From NCBI GenBank assembly GCA_024169445.1, contig JALKFA010000001.1:4898001-4962000 (forward strand): a DNA stretch of 64,000 bases, in the 5' to 3' direction. A program made the translations under genes and the position numbers. The DNA comes from Buttiauxella agrestis ATCC 33320. Its GTDB lineage: Bacteria; Pseudomonadota; Gammaproteobacteria; Enterobacterales; Enterobacteriaceae. Positions 9,505 to 20,154 of this stretch are shown here, piece by piece. The notes beneath the pieces are model-generated. The model was not told the origin of the DNA. It saw only the letters and a list, made by a program, of their open reading frames with translations, and searched no databases. The first letter of the stretch is position 1; every line of letters begins with the position of its first letter.

Positions 9505-11121
9505 ATGAACGCAAATTCCGAACTCGCTTGTGATGTATTAATCGTTGGTAGCGGAGCTGCTGGCCTCTCTCTAGCCTTACGGCTTGCCGAAAACTGCAAA
9601 GTTATTGTTCTGAGTAAAGGGCCAATTAATGAAGGCTCAACGTTTTATGCTCAGGGTGGCATTGCCGCGGTGTTTGATGAAACGGATAGCATCGATTCAC
9701 ATGTCGAAGATACGCTGATTGCAGGCGCCGGAATTTGCGATCGAGATGCGGTGGAGTTTGTCGCCAGTAACGCACGCCATTGCGTGCAATGGTTAATCGA
9801 TCAAGGTGTGTTGTTTGACACTGAGATCCAGGCTAATGGCGCGGAAAGCTATCATTTAACTCGCGAAGGTGGGCATAGCCATCGCCGTATTCTCCATGCT
9901 GCAGACGCCACTGGCAAAGAAGTTGAAACCACACTAGTCGGCAAAGCACTGAGCCATCCAAATATTCGTGTTATCGAGCGTAGTAACGCCGTCGATCTTA
10001 TTGTTTCAGACAAGATCGGTCTGCCTGGAACGCGACGTGTCGTGGGGGCCTGGATCTGGAACCGTAATCGCGAGAAAGTGGAAACTTGCCGTGCGAAAGC
10101 CGTGGTTTTAGCCACTGGCGGCGCGTCGAAGGTTTATCAGTACACCACTAATCCAGATATTTCTTCAGGTGATGGCATTGCCATGGCGTGGCGTGCAGGT
10201 TGCCGCGTTGCCAATCTGGAATTTAATCAGTTCCATCCAACAGCCCTCTTCCATCCTCAGGCTCGTAATTTCCTGCTAACCGAAGCATTGCGCGGTGAAG
10301 GTGCTTACCTCAAGCGCCCAGATGGCAGTCGCTTTATGCCAGATTTTGATGAGCGTGGCGAACTGGCTCCGCGTGATATCGTCGCTCGTGCCATCGACCA
10401 TGAAATGAAACGTCTGGGTGCCGATTGCATGTATCTGGATATTAGCCACAAGCCCGAAGAGTTTGTCCGCCACCATTTCCCAACGATTTACGAAAAGTTG
10501 ATGGGGCTGGGTATCGATCTGACTAAAGAACCAGTACCTGTGGTGCCCGCTGCCCATTACACCTGTGGCGGTGTGATGGTTGATGAAAATGGCCGTACTG
10601 ACGTTGATGGGCTATACGCTATTGGCGAAGTGACTTATACCGGTCTGCATGGTGCAAACCGTATGGCGTCGAACTCGTTGTTAGAATGCCTGGTTTATGG
10701 CTGGTCTGCTGCAGAAGATATTATGAAGCGTATGCCATACGCGCGTATTTCCAGATCATTACCTGACTGGGATGACAGCCGGGTCGATAATCCTGATGAG
10801 CAGGTCGTTATCCAGCATAACTGGCATGAACTGCGTTTATTTATGTGGGATTACGTCGGTATTGTGCGTTCCACGCGCCGACTGGAGCGAGCATTGCGCA
10901 GAATTACCATGTTGCAGCAGGAAATTGACGAGTACTATGCCAACTTCCGCGTGTCGAACAATTTACTGGAACTGCGCAACCTTGTGCAGGTTGCCGAGTT
11001 AATTGTGCGCTGTGCCATGATGCGTAAAGAAAGCCGGGGTTTGCACTACACGCTGGACTACCCGGATTTGGCTGAAAATTCTGGGCCAAGCATTCTTTCA
11101 CCGCTTTACATAAACAAATAG
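9505..11121 (+). CDS. nadB: L-aspartate oxidase
   Basis: 538 residues from the ATG at 9505 (E. coli 540). NadB oxidises L-aspartate to iminoaspartate with FAD, the first step of NAD synthesis. The FAD-binding GSGAAG is at residues 15-20, and [22 protein letters not shown]-like and [14 protein letters not shown]-like flavoprotein segments follow. An in-frame TTG lies 7 codons upstream, but it falls inside the NadR operator, so I reject it. The last 16 bases overlap the end of the convergent trmN6. Confidence 0.97.
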   Translation: MNANSELACDVLIVGSGAAGLSLALRLAENCKVIVLSKGPINEGSTFYAQGGIAAVFDETDSIDSHVEDTLIAGAGICDRDAVEFVASNARHCVQWLIDQGVLFDTEIQANGAESYHLTREGGHSHRRILHAADATGKEVETTLVGKALSHPNIRVIERSNAVDLIVSDKIGLPGTRRVVGAWIWNRNREKVETCRAKAVVLATGGASKVYQYTTNPDISSGDGIAMAWRAGCRVANLEFNQFHPTALFHPQARNFLLTEALRGEGAYLKRPDGSRFMPDFDERGELAPRDIVARAIDHEMKRLGADCMYLDISHKPEEFVRHHFPTIYEKLMGLGIDLTKEPVPVVPAAHYTCGGVMVDENGRTDVDGLYAIGEVTYTGLHGANRMASNSLLECLVYGWSAAEDIMKRMPYARISRSLPDWDDSRVDNPDEQVVIQHNWHELRLFMWDYVGIVRSTRRLERALRRITMLQQEIDEYYANFRVSNNLLELRNLVQVAELIVRCAMMRKESRGLHYTLDYPDLAENSGPSILSPLYINK

Positions 11122-11843
11122 AAGTCCTGGGTCAGGCCACAGTAACCTTCGGAATAGTGTTGGTCTGGCCCACGAATCGTCAAACGCTCGGTAAAATACT
11201 CACCATCAGTTGGTGACAGTGCCAACATCACACGATGCGGCAAGCGAGTTTCATTATCTGCGATATCCGTACGGTAACGTACAAACCATCCCTGTGTTTT
11301 TGCCAGTTCACAAAAAGCCGTTCCCGACGTTTCAGGCATGATCACACAGAAAAAACCATCTTCAGTGATCAACTGTGCGGCACTACTCAACAACGCGTGA
11401 TGATCAAGCGTTGTGGTATAGCGAGCCTGAGCGCGCTCCGGCGAAGCACAATCACTGCCCTGGGAAAAAAATGGCGGGTTGCTGACGATTAACGAGTAAC
11501 GTTGCGTGGCTTGTTGCGCCCATTCACGAATATCAGCGCAATGAACTGAGATACGCGAAGACCACTTGCACCCTGCGGCGTTTTCCGCAGCTTGCTCAGC
11601 GGCAACAGGATCAAGTTCTACTGCATCGATCGTGACATTGTCAGGCGTGCGCTGCGCTAGCATTAATGCCAGCAAGCCGCTTCCAGTGCCAATATCCAAC
11701 ACGTTTTTCACATTTGCTACGGGTACCCATGCGCCCAGCAATGTGCCATCGGTACCGACTTTCATTGCGCATCGATCGTGCGCTACAAAGAACTGTTTGA
11801 AGGTGAATCCATCACGACGCAATACTGCTTTTTGACTGCACAT
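11106..11843 (-). CDS. trmN6: tRNA1(Val) adenine(37)-N6-methyltransferase
   Basis: 245 residues from [13 protein letters not shown], matching E. coli YfiC/TrmM in length and in the nearby [16 protein letters not shown] segment. It methylates N6 of A37 in tRNA-Val1. The SAM-binding motif [12 protein letters not shown] and the N6-methylase motif NPPF are both present. A further 11 in-frame codons upstream do not match the family. It is convergent with nadB, with a 16-base overlap of coding ends. Confidence 0.95.
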   Translation of the reverse strand: MCSQKAVLRRDGFTFKQFFVAHDRCAMKVGTDGTLLGAWVPVANVKNVLDIGTGSGLLALMLAQRTPDNVTIDAVELDPVAAEQAAENAAGCKWSSRISVHCADIREWAQQATQRYSLIVSNPPFFSQGSDCASPERAQARYTTTLDHHALLSSAAQLITEDGFFCVIMPETSGTAFCELAKTQGWFVRYRTDIADNETRLPHRVMLALSPTDGEYFTERLTIRGPDQHYSEGYCGLTQDFYLFM

Positions 11844-11976
11844 CTTAGCTACCCTGTAGAGAAACGGGTGTAGCATAGGGGAAAGTCGCTGCCAGGAAAA
11901 GCATCAGTTATCCACACAAACAGATGAAGATCGCAGCCATAACGTCTATAATCGGCGCCCTACATAGAGGAAGACC

Positions 11977-13299
11977 ATGACTGTAACCACTTTTTCCGAA
12001 CTGGAACTTGACGAGAGCTTGTTGCTCGCGCTCCAGGACAAGGGCTTTACCCGCCCGACAGCTATTCAGGCTGCCGCCATTCCACCTGCACTTGAAGGGC
12101 GTGATGTCCTTGGTTCCGCACCAACCGGTACCGGTAAAACAGCCGCTTATTTGCTGCCTGTGTTACAGCATTTGGTCGATTTCCCGCGTAAGAAGTCTGG
12201 ACCACCACGTATTTTGATTGTCACACCAACACGTGAACTGGCAATGCAAGTAGCCGATCATGCTCGTGAACTGGCAAAACATACCCATCTTGATATCGCA
12301 ACCATCACGGGTGGCGTGGCATATATGAACCACGCTGAAGTGTTCAGCGAAAACCAGGATATCGTTGTTGCAACAACGGGTCGCCTGCTGCAATACATTA
12401 AAGAAGAAAACTTTGATTGCCGTGCAGTAGAGACACTGATTCTTGATGAAGCCGATCGCATGTTGGATCTGGGCTTTGCGCAGGATATTGAAACCATTGC
12501 TGCTGAAACTCGCTGGCGCAAACAAACCATGCTGTTCTCTGCAACGCTGGAAGGCGATGCGATTAAGAATTTCGCAGAACGTTTGTTAGAAGATCCAGTT
12601 GAAGTTTCCGCGACATCATCAACACGCGAGCGCAAGAAAATCCACCAGTGGTACTACCGCGCCGACAACGTTGAGCACAAAACTGCACTGCTGGTGCATT
12701 TGCTGAAACAGCCGGATACCACCCGTTCGATCGTTTTTGTTCGCAAACGTGACCGTGTGCATGAGCTGGTTGCCTGGCTGCGTGAAGCGGGTATCAACAC
12801 CTGCTACCTCGAAGGCGAAATGGTGCAGATGAAGCGTACCGAAGCTATCAAGCGTTTGACTGATGGCCGCGTGAACGTATTGATCGCTACAGATGTTGCC
12901 GCACGTGGTATTGATATTCCAGAAGTCAGCCATGTCTTCAACTTTGATATGCCGCGTACAGCCGATACTTACCTGCACCGTATTGGGCGTACAGGCCGTG
13001 CTGGCCTCAAAGGAATCGCTATTTCTCTGGTTGAAGCGCATGACCATTTGCTACTTGGCAAAGTGACGCGTTACATGAAAGAACCCATGAAATCGCGCAT
13101 AATTGAAGAGCTGCGCCCAACGACCCGTGCACCAAGTGAGAAGCTCACTGGTAAGCCGTCGAAGAAAGTGCTCGCTAAGCGTGAAGAAAAGAAAAAAGAC
13201 GATAAAGAAAAGCCGCGTGTGAAGGTCCGTCTACGCGATAAAAAGAATGTCGGTAAGCGCCGTAAACCAAGCAGTGCGAAAACCGAATCCGCTGAATAA
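11977..13299 (+). CDS. srmB: ATP-dependent RNA helicase SrmB
   Basis: 440 residues (E. coli 444). SrmB is a DEAD-box helicase that helps early 50S assembly at low temperature. The Q motif region is at 25-32, Walker A APTGTGKT at about 48-55, then TPTREL, DEAD in LDEADRMLDLG, SAT, and the C-terminal HRIGRTGRAG. The tail is highly basic (residues 385-440, many Lys/Arg), as expected for rRNA contact. The ribosome binding site AGAGGAAG precedes the ATG. Confidence 0.97.
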   Translation: MTVTTFSELELDESLLLALQDKGFTRPTAIQAAAIPPALEGRDVLGSAPTGTGKTAAYLLPVLQHLVDFPRKKSGPPRILIVTPTRELAMQVADHARELAKHTHLDIATITGGVAYMNHAEVFSENQDIVVATTGRLLQYIKEENFDCRAVETLILDEADRMLDLGFAQDIETIAAETRWRKQTMLFSATLEGDAIKNFAERLLEDPVEVSATSSTRERKKIHQWYYRADNVEHKTALLVHLLKQPDTTRSIVFVRKRDRVHELVAWLREAGINTCYLEGEMVQMKRTEAIKRLTDGRVNVLIATDVAARGIDIPEVSHVFNFDMPRTADTYLHRIGRTGRAGLKGIAISLVEAHDHLLLGKVTRYMKEPMKSRIIEELRPTTRAPSEKLTGKPSKKVLAKREEKKKDDKEKPRVKVRLRDKKNVGKRRKPSSAKTESAE

Positions 13300-13317
13300 T
13301 TCGTCAGCAGCTATAGA

Positions 13318-13344
13318 AACCGTCTCCCAGGAGGCGGTTTTTTT
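13318..13344 (+). terminator. Intrinsic terminator of srmB
   Basis: A stem AACCGtCTCC / GAGGCGGTT with a short loop is followed by a run of seven T, 18 bases after the srmB stop. Confidence 0.85.
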
Positions 13345-13395
13345 ATGATTTGAGTTAGAGTTTTAACCGTTATGTTACATTTTTGAACCAGAACC

Positions 13396-13434
13396 ATAAA
13401 AAAAGCCGGTGCAACTGCCACCGGCTTTTTAAAT
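13396..13434 (-). terminator. Terminator of grcA
   Basis: The stem AAAAGCCGGTG / CACCGGCTTTT with a loop is A-rich on the left and T-rich on the right, so it can act on either strand. It lies just beyond the grcA stop. Confidence 0.8.
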
Positions 13435-13444
13435 ATTTTAAGAA

Positions 13445-13828
13445 TTACAGGCTTGCAGTGAAAGTACGAGCAATAACGTCACGCTGTTGTTCTGGAGTCA
13501 GTGAGTTGAAACGTACCGCATAGCCAGACACACGAATGGTCAACTGTGGGTATTTTTCTGGGTGCTTAACAGCATCTTCCAGAGTTTCACGACGCAGAAC
13601 GTTCACGTTCAGATGCTGACCACCTTCTACACGAACTTCAGGTTTTGCTTCCACGCCAATTTCGCGATATTCGAACTCACCCAATTTGCTCACTGCGACA
13701 ACTTCGTCTTCTGCAAAATCAGCTTTAGCACATACACAACGCGCTTCACCTTTTTCGCTGTCTAACAGCCAGATAGAGTTCAAGAGTGAATCATTTGCAG
13801 CTTTAGTAATTTGGATACCAGTAATCAT
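13445..13828 (-). CDS. grcA: Autonomous glycyl radical cofactor GrcA (YfiD)
   Basis: 127 residues, the E. coli length. GrcA is a small spare part for pyruvate formate-lyase: it replaces the C-terminal glycyl-radical region when oxygen has cut the enzyme. The radical motif RVSGYAVRF has its Gly at position 102. It stands alone between convergent srmB and divergent ung. Two FNR sites upstream with the E. coli spacing show strong anaerobic control. Confidence 0.98.
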   Translation of the reverse strand: MITGIQITKAANDSLLNSIWLLDSEKGEARCVCAKADFAEDEVVAVSKLGEFEYREIGVEAKPEVRVEGGQHLNVNVLRRETLEDAVKHPEKYPQLTIRVSGYAVRFNSLTPEQQRDVIARTFTASL

Positions 13829-13942
13829 TTTATTTCTCCCTTTGGGCTAATTTTGTGATTCTATTTCGGGCCATAAACTGGCTCATTGGTAAAACCATTG
13901 TTGCGTTACTGATCTTTATACTAGCCAAACCAGCTTCAAACC

Positions 13943-14009
13943 TTGATTTAAATCAATTAAATCCATGCCATCAATGTGCCTATGATATCATTTATTTGTT
14001 TTACATCAA
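13943..14009 (-). promoter_or_regulatory. Tandem FNR sites upstream of grcA
   Basis: TTGAT-TTAA-ATCAA (13943-13956) is a perfect FNR site. TTGTT-TTAC-ATCAA (13996-14009) has one mismatch. Their centres are 53 bases apart, the same spacing as the -40.5 and -93.5 sites of E. coli yfiD. This would put the grcA start near 13909, where GTATAA-like -10 bases are found at 13916-13921. The rest of the 319-base grcA-ung gap is AT-rich with no gene seen. Confidence 0.82.
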
Positions 14010-14147
14010 CTTAGCGAGTCTCGTGAAAATTAAAAATTATGTAAATTTTCAACTTTTTTTAAGTTTATGGCGCTTCCGTTGCTGATTCATTTCCTTAGAA
14101 GAAAGAAGCCGTTAAGCTAGTCGCATTACGAATCGCAGGAGAGCGAG

Positions 14148-14828
14148 ATGACTACCCCCCTCACCTGGCACGATGTGCTAGCGCAAGAAAAGCAACAACC
14201 CTACTTCACGAATACTCTGGCAACCGTTGCTGAACGACGTGCTGCAGGGGTGACGGTTTATCCACCTCAGAAAGACGTCTTCAATGCCTTCCGATTTACT
14301 GAGTTGGCTGATGTGAAAGTCGTGATTCTTGGGCAAGATCCTTACCATGGTCCTGGGCAAGCGCATGGCCTGGCTTTTTCTGTTCTGCCGGGGGTTGCTG
14401 TGCCACCCTCTTTAAAGAATATGTACAAAGAGTTGCAGAGCGACATTGCTGATTTTGTGCAACCAAACCATGGTTATCTCGAAAGCTGGGCGCGTCAGGG
14501 CGTGCTTTTACTCAACACGGTATTAACCGTCGAGGCGGGTAATGCGCATTCGCATGCGAAATTAGGCTGGGAAACATTCACAGATAAGGTGATTGCGCTG
14601 ATTAACGAACACTGCGAAGGCGTCGTCTTTTTACTGTGGGGGTCACATGCACAGAAGAAAGGCAGCTTTATTGACCGGAACCGCCACTATGTATTACAAG
14701 CCCCTCATCCGTCACCTTTGTCGGCACACCGTGGTTTTCTGGGGTGCGGCCACTTCTCGAAAACCAATCAATATCTGATGGAACATAACCAGCCAGCAAT
14801 AAACTGGACGCCGGTATTACCAGATTAA
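14148..14828 (+). CDS. ung: Uracil-DNA glycosylase
   Basis: 226 residues (E. coli 229). Ung removes uracil from DNA, the first step of base-excision repair. [13 protein letters not shown] contains the catalytic Asp64, and [13 protein letters not shown] holds the second catalytic histidine and the minor-groove loop. The ATG at 14148 follows GGAGAGCG. It is divergent from grcA and convergent with yfiF. Confidence 0.98.
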   Translation: MTTPLTWHDVLAQEKQQPYFTNTLATVAERRAAGVTVYPPQKDVFNAFRFTELADVKVVILGQDPYHGPGQAHGLAFSVLPGVAVPPSLKNMYKELQSDIADFVQPNHGYLESWARQGVLLLNTVLTVEAGNAHSHAKLGWETFTDKVIALINEHCEGVVFLLWGSHAQKKGSFIDRNRHYVLQAPHPSPLSAHRGFLGCGHFSKTNQYLMEHNQPAINWTPVLPD

Positions 14829-14833
14829 ACAGA

Positions 14834-14862
14834 CAAAAAAGCCAGCTTTCGCTGGCTTTTCA
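14834..14862. terminator. Bidirectional terminator between ung and yfiF
   Basis: Stem AAAAGCCAGC / GCTGGCTTTT with a TTTC loop, A-run on one side and T-run on the other, lies between the two convergent stop codons. Confidence 0.85.
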
Positions 14863-14879
14863 AATCAGTCAACAATGCA

Positions 14880-15941
14880 TTACGCTTTGTTTTGACGCCA
14901 CCACTCAGACAGCAACACACCGGTTGCCACTGATACGTTCAGACTTTCAACGTTACCAGTACCTGTGATAGCAACGCTCATGTCAGCATTTTCAAAGGTT
15001 GCGTCAGACACACCTTCGCGTTCCTGACCTAACACCAAAACCATTTTCTTCGGCAGCTCAGCTTTGAAAAGCGGAGTCCCTTTGTGGCTTGATGTTGTGA
15101 CTATCGCGTAACCGGCTTTACGGAACTGCTCCAGACCTTCTTCGAAAGTCTCGCCGCTGATAGCTTCAACATGCTCTGCACCGCCTTCGGCAGTACGAAC
15201 TGCAGCGCCAGACTCCAGCATTGCTGCATCTTCCACCAACAAGCCTTTCACACCAAAGTGTGCACAGCTGCGCATAATGCCGCCGAGGTTGTGCGGGTTA
15301 GCAACGTTTTCCAACGCCAGTACACAATCTTCTTCGCCAGCTTTAGATAACCAGCTGTCAACAGTAATGCCGCGACGCTTTTTAATGATGAAGCAAACGC
15401 CACCGTGGTGTTCTGTACCGGATGCTTTTACCAACTCCGCATCATCTACCACATGGTAGGCTTTACGGTTTGCAGCCATCCAACGTAATGCTTCTTTGAA
15501 ACGCGGTGTCACGCTCTGGATAAACCAGGCGCGTACGATGCAATCAGGGCGGCTAAGGAACAGAGCCTGACATGCGTTCTCACCGTAAACACGTGTTTCT
15601 TCCGCACGTTGGCGGCGAATGATTTCAGGGTCAACAATAGGTCTGCCATTGGCACCCATTTGCTCGCCTGCATCAGACACTTCTTCTCTTGGCGGTCGTG
15701 AAACCGTGCGCCATGGATTATCACCACGATCTTCACGATCGTCACTACGATTCCGCTCGCGCCCTGCGCCAGGTTTATCATCGCGACGTGGACCACGACG
15801 GCCCTCACCCCGTGACGGTGCTGCTGGACGCCCACCGCCTTTACCTGTGCGCGGGTTTTGGCTGCGTTTTTCGCTGTCATCGTCACCGCGGACATACATC
15901 ACTTTGACCTTGCCGCTTTTACCTTTAAATTCGTCGTTCAT
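14880..15941 (-). CDS. yfiF: SpoU-family RNA methyltransferase YfiF, target not known
   Basis: 353 residues from [20 protein letters not shown] (E. coli 345). The C-terminal half is a SpoU/TrmH-type 2'-O-methyltransferase fold (knotted), with [26 protein letters not shown] and [15 protein letters not shown] as its three motifs. The first 100 residues are highly charged and rich in Arg, Gly and Pro, probably an RNA-binding tail. The substrate is not established even in E. coli. Four extra in-frame codons upstream were not used because E. coli begins at MNDE. Confidence 0.93.
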   Translation of the reverse strand: MNDEFKGKSGKVKVMYVRGDDDSEKRSQNPRTGKGGGRPAAPSRGEGRRGPRRDDKPGAGRERNRSDDREDRGDNPWRTVSRPPREEVSDAGEQMGANGRPIVDPEIIRRQRAEETRVYGENACQALFLSRPDCIVRAWFIQSVTPRFKEALRWMAANRKAYHVVDDAELVKASGTEHHGGVCFIIKKRRGITVDSWLSKAGEEDCVLALENVANPHNLGGIMRSCAHFGVKGLLVEDAAMLESGAAVRTAEGGAEHVEAISGETFEEGLEQFRKAGYAIVTTSSHKGTPLFKAELPKKMVLVLGQEREGVSDATFENADMSVAITGTGNVESLNVSVATGVLLSEWWRQNKA

Positions 15942-16152
15942 GCTTTTCTCCACCTGGCTGAGCGCGTGGCGCGCAGATTACCCGATGTGGCACTGGTTAG
16001 CCATTAACTTTGGTCAAAAGCCGGCAACTATTGTAGCCATCGAATAAATCACTTGGCTGGCACTCGACTAATCGCCAATAATATTTAACATATGAGAAAC
16101 ATCATCTGTGATTTTCGTCATTTTTGGACAACACATCCTTTAGAGGTTAGTT

Positions 16153-16572
16153 ATGAATACCGTTTGTGCCGCCTGCCAGGCAATTAATCGCATCCCCGAT
16201 GAGCGTATTGATGACGGTGCTAAATGCGGCCGTTGTGGTCATGAACTGTTCGATGGTGAGGTTATTAATGCCACCAGCGAAACCCTGGATAAATTGCTGC
16301 AAGACGACTTACCGGTAGTTGTAGATTTCTGGGCGCCATGGTGCGGCCCTTGCGTCAACTTCGCGCCAATCTTCGAAGACGTAGCCGAAGAACGCAGTGG
16401 CAAAGTACGTTTCGTTAAAGTTAATACCGAAGCGGAGCCTGCACTTAGCGCACGTTTTCGCATCCGCAGCATTCCGACCATTATGGTTTTCAAAAAAGGT
16501 GAGATGGTCGACATGCTAAACGGAGCAATGCCGAAAGCACCATTTGATAGCTGGCTGAACGAAAATCTCTAA
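16153..16572 (+). CDS. trxC: Thioredoxin 2
   Basis: 139 residues, the E. coli length. TrxC is a cytoplasmic disulfide reductase active under oxidative stress. Cys5, Cys8, Cys25 and Cys28 form the extra N-terminal zinc centre, and the active site WCGPC is at residues 63-67. In E. coli the gene is under OxyR; I could not fix an OxyR site in the 211-base gap to yfiF by eye. A strong hairpin follows the stop. Confidence 0.97.
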   Translation: MNTVCAACQAINRIPDERIDDGAKCGRCGHELFDGEVINATSETLDKLLQDDLPVVVDFWAPWCGPCVNFAPIFEDVAEERSGKVRFVKVNTEAEPALSARFRIRSIPTIMVFKKGEMVDMLNGAMPKAPFDSWLNENL

Positions 16573-16606
16573 GTTCACAGGTACGTTTCTTTGTACCCGT
16601 GAACTT
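16571..16606 (+). terminator. Hairpin after trxC, possible terminator
   Basis: Arms AAGTTCACAGGTAC and GTACCCGTGAACTT pair with one mismatch around an 8-base loop. No uninterrupted T-run follows, so termination is not certain. Confidence 0.5.
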
Positions 16607-16645
16607 CATCTACGTTAGAATGGCGTTTTTAAGCTTGTTTATCTG

Positions 16646-17347
16646 ATGACTGAAAACGCCGTCTTACGTCTTCGTGCCGAACGCCTGGCGCGTGCAACTC
16701 GTCCATTTCTTGCTCGTGGTAACCGCATCCGCCGTTGCCAGCGCTGCCTGCTGCCGCTAAAACAATGCCTGTGTGAAACACTACAGCCACAGAATGCACG
16801 AAGCCGTTTCTGCCTGGTTATGTTTGACACAGAGCCAATGAAGCCGAGTAATACCGGGCGACTTATTGCAGATATTTTGCCAGACACTGAAGCATTCCAG
16901 TGGTCACGAACAGAACCACCACAGGCACTGCTCGATTTAGTCAGCTCCCCAGATTACCAACCAATGGTTGTGTTCCCTGCATCTTATGCAAGCATTGAGC
17001 GAGAAGTCCTGACTACGCCTCCAAAAAGTGGCAAACCACCACTTTTTATCATGCTCGATGGCACATGGACTGAAGCCCGTAAGATGTTCCGCAAGAGCCC
17101 ATATCTGGATAATCTGCCGGTCATTTCTGTGGATTTGAGTATTGTTTCTGCCTACCGACTGCGTGAAGCCCATGCCGATGGACAATACTGCACCGCCGAA
17201 GTTGCTGCAGCGTTGCTCGCACTTGCAGACGATGAGCACGCAGCCGTCGGGCTGACAGAGCATTTTACGTTGTTCCGTGAACGATATCTGGCAGGTAAAC
17301 CTCATCATCAATCCAGTGTCACAGCAGCGGAGCCAGAAAGCGTTTAA
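16646..17347 (+). CDS. tapT: tRNA-uridine aminocarboxypropyltransferase TapT (YfiP)
   Basis: 233 residues (E. coli 232). A DTW-domain enzyme that transfers the 3-amino-3-carboxypropyl group of SAM to uridine 47 of several tRNAs. The motif MLDGTWTEARKMF is the DTW signature. Cys31, Cys34, Cys41 and Cys43 form a zinc-type cluster near the N-terminus. patZ begins 32 bases after it on the same strand and may be co-transcribed. Confidence 0.93.
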   Translation: MTENAVLRLRAERLARATRPFLARGNRIRRCQRCLLPLKQCLCETLQPQNARSRFCLVMFDTEPMKPSNTGRLIADILPDTEAFQWSRTEPPQALLDLVSSPDYQPMVVFPASYASIEREVLTTPPKSGKPPLFIMLDGTWTEARKMFRKSPYLDNLPVISVDLSIVSAYRLREAHADGQYCTAEVAAALLALADDEHAAVGLTEHFTLFRERYLAGKPHHQSSVTAAEPESV

Positions 17348-17379
17348 ACTCACTGGGTTAATTCTCAGGGGAGAGAACA

Positions 17380-20040
17380 ATGAGTCAACGTGGGCTGGAG
17401 GCGCTACTGCGCCCCAAATCAATCGCTGTTGTCGGAGCTTCTGCAAAAACAGATCGGGCCGGTTATTTAATGATGCGCAATCTGTTGGCCGGAGGCTTTA
17501 ATGGCCCGGTAATGCCAGTGACACCAACCCATAAAGCGGTGTGTGGTGTTCTTGCCTGGCCAGATATCGCAAGCCTCCCCTTCCCCCCTGACCTTGCGGT
17601 AATTTGCACTCATTCGAAACGTAACCCGGAATTACTGCAATCACTGGGAGAAAAAGGGTGTAAAGCCTGCATTATTCTCTCCGCTCCACCAGAACAACTT
17701 CCCGAATTATTAGCTTGTGCTAATCAATGGCAAATGCGTTTGCTCGGTCCAAATAGCCTTGGGCTGCTTGCGCCATGGCAAGGCCTTAATGCGAGTTTCT
17801 CACCCGTTCCGATTCAGAAGGGCAAGTTGGCATTCATCTCGCAATCTGCAGCGGTGTCCAACACCATTCTTGACTGGGCTCAACAACGAGAAATGGGATT
17901 CTCGTGGTTTATTGCGCTGGGTGACAGTCTGGATATTGATGTTGATGAGCTGCTGGATTATCTGGCTCGCGATACCAAAACCAGTGCGATTTTGCTTTAT
18001 CTCGAACACCTGAGCGATGCGCGACGTTTTGTCTCGGCGGCACGAAGTGCTTCACGTAACAAACCCATTCTGGTGATTAAAAGCGGAAGAAGTGGCAAAG
18101 CCCAGGAGTTGCTCAAAACACATATTGGGCTTGATGCAGCGTGGGACGCAGCCATTCAACGAGCCGGTTTATTGCGCGTTCAAGACACTCATGAACTCTT
18201 TTCAGCTGTAGAAACGTTAAGCCACATGCGCCCACTGCGCGGTGAACGCTTAATGATTATCAGTAATGGTGCGGCGCCCGCGGCACTAGCGCTGGACGAA
18301 TTATGGTTACGCAACGGTAAACTTGCGACCCTGAGTGACGAAATCCTCGGTAAGCTAAAAAGTGTGTTGCCAATCAGTGTTGAAACTGGAAACCCGCTTG
18401 ATTTACGCGACGATGCGACACCTGAGCGCTATCTCCGGGCAGTGGAAACCCTGCTTGATAGCCAGGACTTTGACGCATTAATGATTATTCATGCCCCGAG
18501 TGCAGCAGCCCCGGGAACCGAAAGTGCCACGGCCTTAATTGAGTTAATACACCGTCATCCGCGTAGCAAATATATAACTTTGATCACCAACTGGTGTGGC
18601 GAGTATTCCTCGCAGGAATCCAGGCGATTATTCAGCGACGCAAGCATTCCCACTTACCGTACCCCTGAAGGTGCAGTCACCGCCTTTATGCACATGGTGG
18701 AATATCGCAGAAATCAGAAACAACTGCGTGAAACCCCAGCGTTACCCGCCAATTTGAAAGCCAATGCCAGCGATGCCCATCTTCTTATCCAGCAAGCATT
18801 GAGCGAAGGTGCGACGTCGCTCGATACACACGAAGTACGTCCGATTTTGCAGGCTTATGGGTTGAATACGCTACCCACCTGGATTGCCGGTGACAGTGCA
18901 GAAGCAGTGCATATTGCCGAACAAATAGGTTATCCGGTCGCGCTGAAGCTACGCTCCCCAGATATTCCGCATAAATCTGAAGTTCAGGGGGTAATGCTGT
19001 ATCTAAGAACCGCCGCTGAGGTTCAGCAAGCCGCTGATGCAATTATTGACCGCGTGAAAATGGCGTGGCCGCAAGCTCGTATCCATGGGCTATTGGTACA
19101 AAGTATGGCTAACCGTGCTGGCGCTCAGGAGCTCCGAATCGTGGTTGAGCACGATCCGGTGTTTGGCCCGCTGATAATGTTGGGCGAAGGTGGCGTTGAA
19201 TGGCGTCCGGACCAGCAGGCTGTTGTGGCTCTTCCACCACTCAATATGAACCTTGCCCGCTACCTTGTTATTCAGGCGATCAAAAGCGGCAAAATCCGTG
19301 GACGCAGTGCATTACGCCCGCTGGATGTGCCAGGTATTAGCCAGATTCTGGTTCAGGTTTCAAACTTAATCGTTGATTGCCCGGAGATTCGTCGCCTGGA
19401 TATTCACCCACTATTGGCTTCAGGCAATGAGTTCACGCTTCTGGATGTCACATTGCAACTCGATAAGTTTGAGGGGGATCCGGAAAGCCGCCTTGCAATA
19501 CGCCCATATCCGTACCAACTGGAAGAAAGCATCACTCTCAAGAATGGCGAACAATGTCTGTTCCGCCCGATCCTCCCGGAAGATGAACCTTTGTTGCAAC
19601 AGTTTATTTCCCTGGTAACCAAAGAGGATCTTTACTATCGCTATTTCAGCGAGATCAACGAATTTACCCATGAAGATTTAGCCAATATGACCCAGATCGA
19701 CTACGATCGAGAAATGGCTTTTGTGGCTATTCGTGAGCTAAACGGATCACCGGAGATAATCGGTGTGACTCGTGCGATCTCAGATCCCGACAACATTGAT
19801 GCCGAGTTTGCTGTGCTTGTACGTTCCGATTTGAAGGGACTCGGGTTAGGGCGGCGTCTGCTGGAAAAACTGATTAGTTACACCGGCGAACATGGGCTGC
19901 AAAGATTGAATGGCATTACCATGCCGAACAACCGAGGTATGGTCTCTTTGGCGCGAAAACTCGGATTTGATGTCGATATACAACTGGAAGATGGCATCGT
20001 CAGTCTGACTCTTCCATTGATAAAAAGCATGGATTCGTGA
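17380..20040 (+). CDS. patZ: Peptidyl-lysine N-acetyltransferase PatZ (YfiQ/Pka)
   Basis: 886 residues, the E. coli length. PatZ acetylates and so switches off acetyl-CoA synthetase and other enzymes; CobB reverses this. Residues 1-about 700 are an NDP-forming acyl-CoA synthetase-like scaffold with the CoA-binding segment KSIAVVGAS at 14-22 and an ATP-grasp region (GYPVALKLRSPDIPHKSE). The C-terminal about 160 residues are a GNAT domain (RSDLKGLGLGRRLLEKLI binds acetyl-CoA). Start ATG 17380 follows GGGGAGAG. Confidence 0.96.
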   Translation: MSQRGLEALLRPKSIAVVGASAKTDRAGYLMMRNLLAGGFNGPVMPVTPTHKAVCGVLAWPDIASLPFPPDLAVICTHSKRNPELLQSLGEKGCKACIILSAPPEQLPELLACANQWQMRLLGPNSLGLLAPWQGLNASFSPVPIQKGKLAFISQSAAVSNTILDWAQQREMGFSWFIALGDSLDIDVDELLDYLARDTKTSAILLYLEHLSDARRFVSAARSASRNKPILVIKSGRSGKAQELLKTHIGLDAAWDAAIQRAGLLRVQDTHELFSAVETLSHMRPLRGERLMIISNGAAPAALALDELWLRNGKLATLSDEILGKLKSVLPISVETGNPLDLRDDATPERYLRAVETLLDSQDFDALMIIHAPSAAAPGTESATALIELIHRHPRSKYITLITNWCGEYSSQESRRLFSDASIPTYRTPEGAVTAFMHMVEYRRNQKQLRETPALPANLKANASDAHLLIQQALSEGATSLDTHEVRPILQAYGLNTLPTWIAGDSAEAVHIAEQIGYPVALKLRSPDIPHKSEVQGVMLYLRTAAEVQQAADAIIDRVKMAWPQARIHGLLVQSMANRAGAQELRIVVEHDPVFGPLIMLGEGGVEWRPDQQAVVALPPLNMNLARYLVIQAIKSGKIRGRSALRPLDVPGISQILVQVSNLIVDCPEIRRLDIHPLLASGNEFTLLDVTLQLDKFEGDPESRLAIRPYPYQLEESITLKNGEQCLFRPILPEDEPLLQQFISLVTKEDLYYRYFSEINEFTHEDLANMTQIDYDREMAFVAIRELNGSPEIIGVTRAISDPDNIDAEFAVLVRSDLKGLGLGRRLLEKLISYTGEHGLQRLNGITMPNNRGMVSLARKLGFDVDIQLEDGIVSLTLPLIKSMDS

Positions 20041-20154
20041 GTAAGGTACTGGAAAACTTACTCACTTTGCGGGTCAGTAGTGGTATTATCAGCAAGTTCT
20101 GACGTCTGGATTTTGCAGAAGGCCATCCAATGAATAGAGAAGATACGCACTGTG

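Noticed and set aside
13855-14085. A 76-codon frame between grcA and ung
   Set aside because: It runs through both FNR sites and AT-rich promoter DNA and has no good start.
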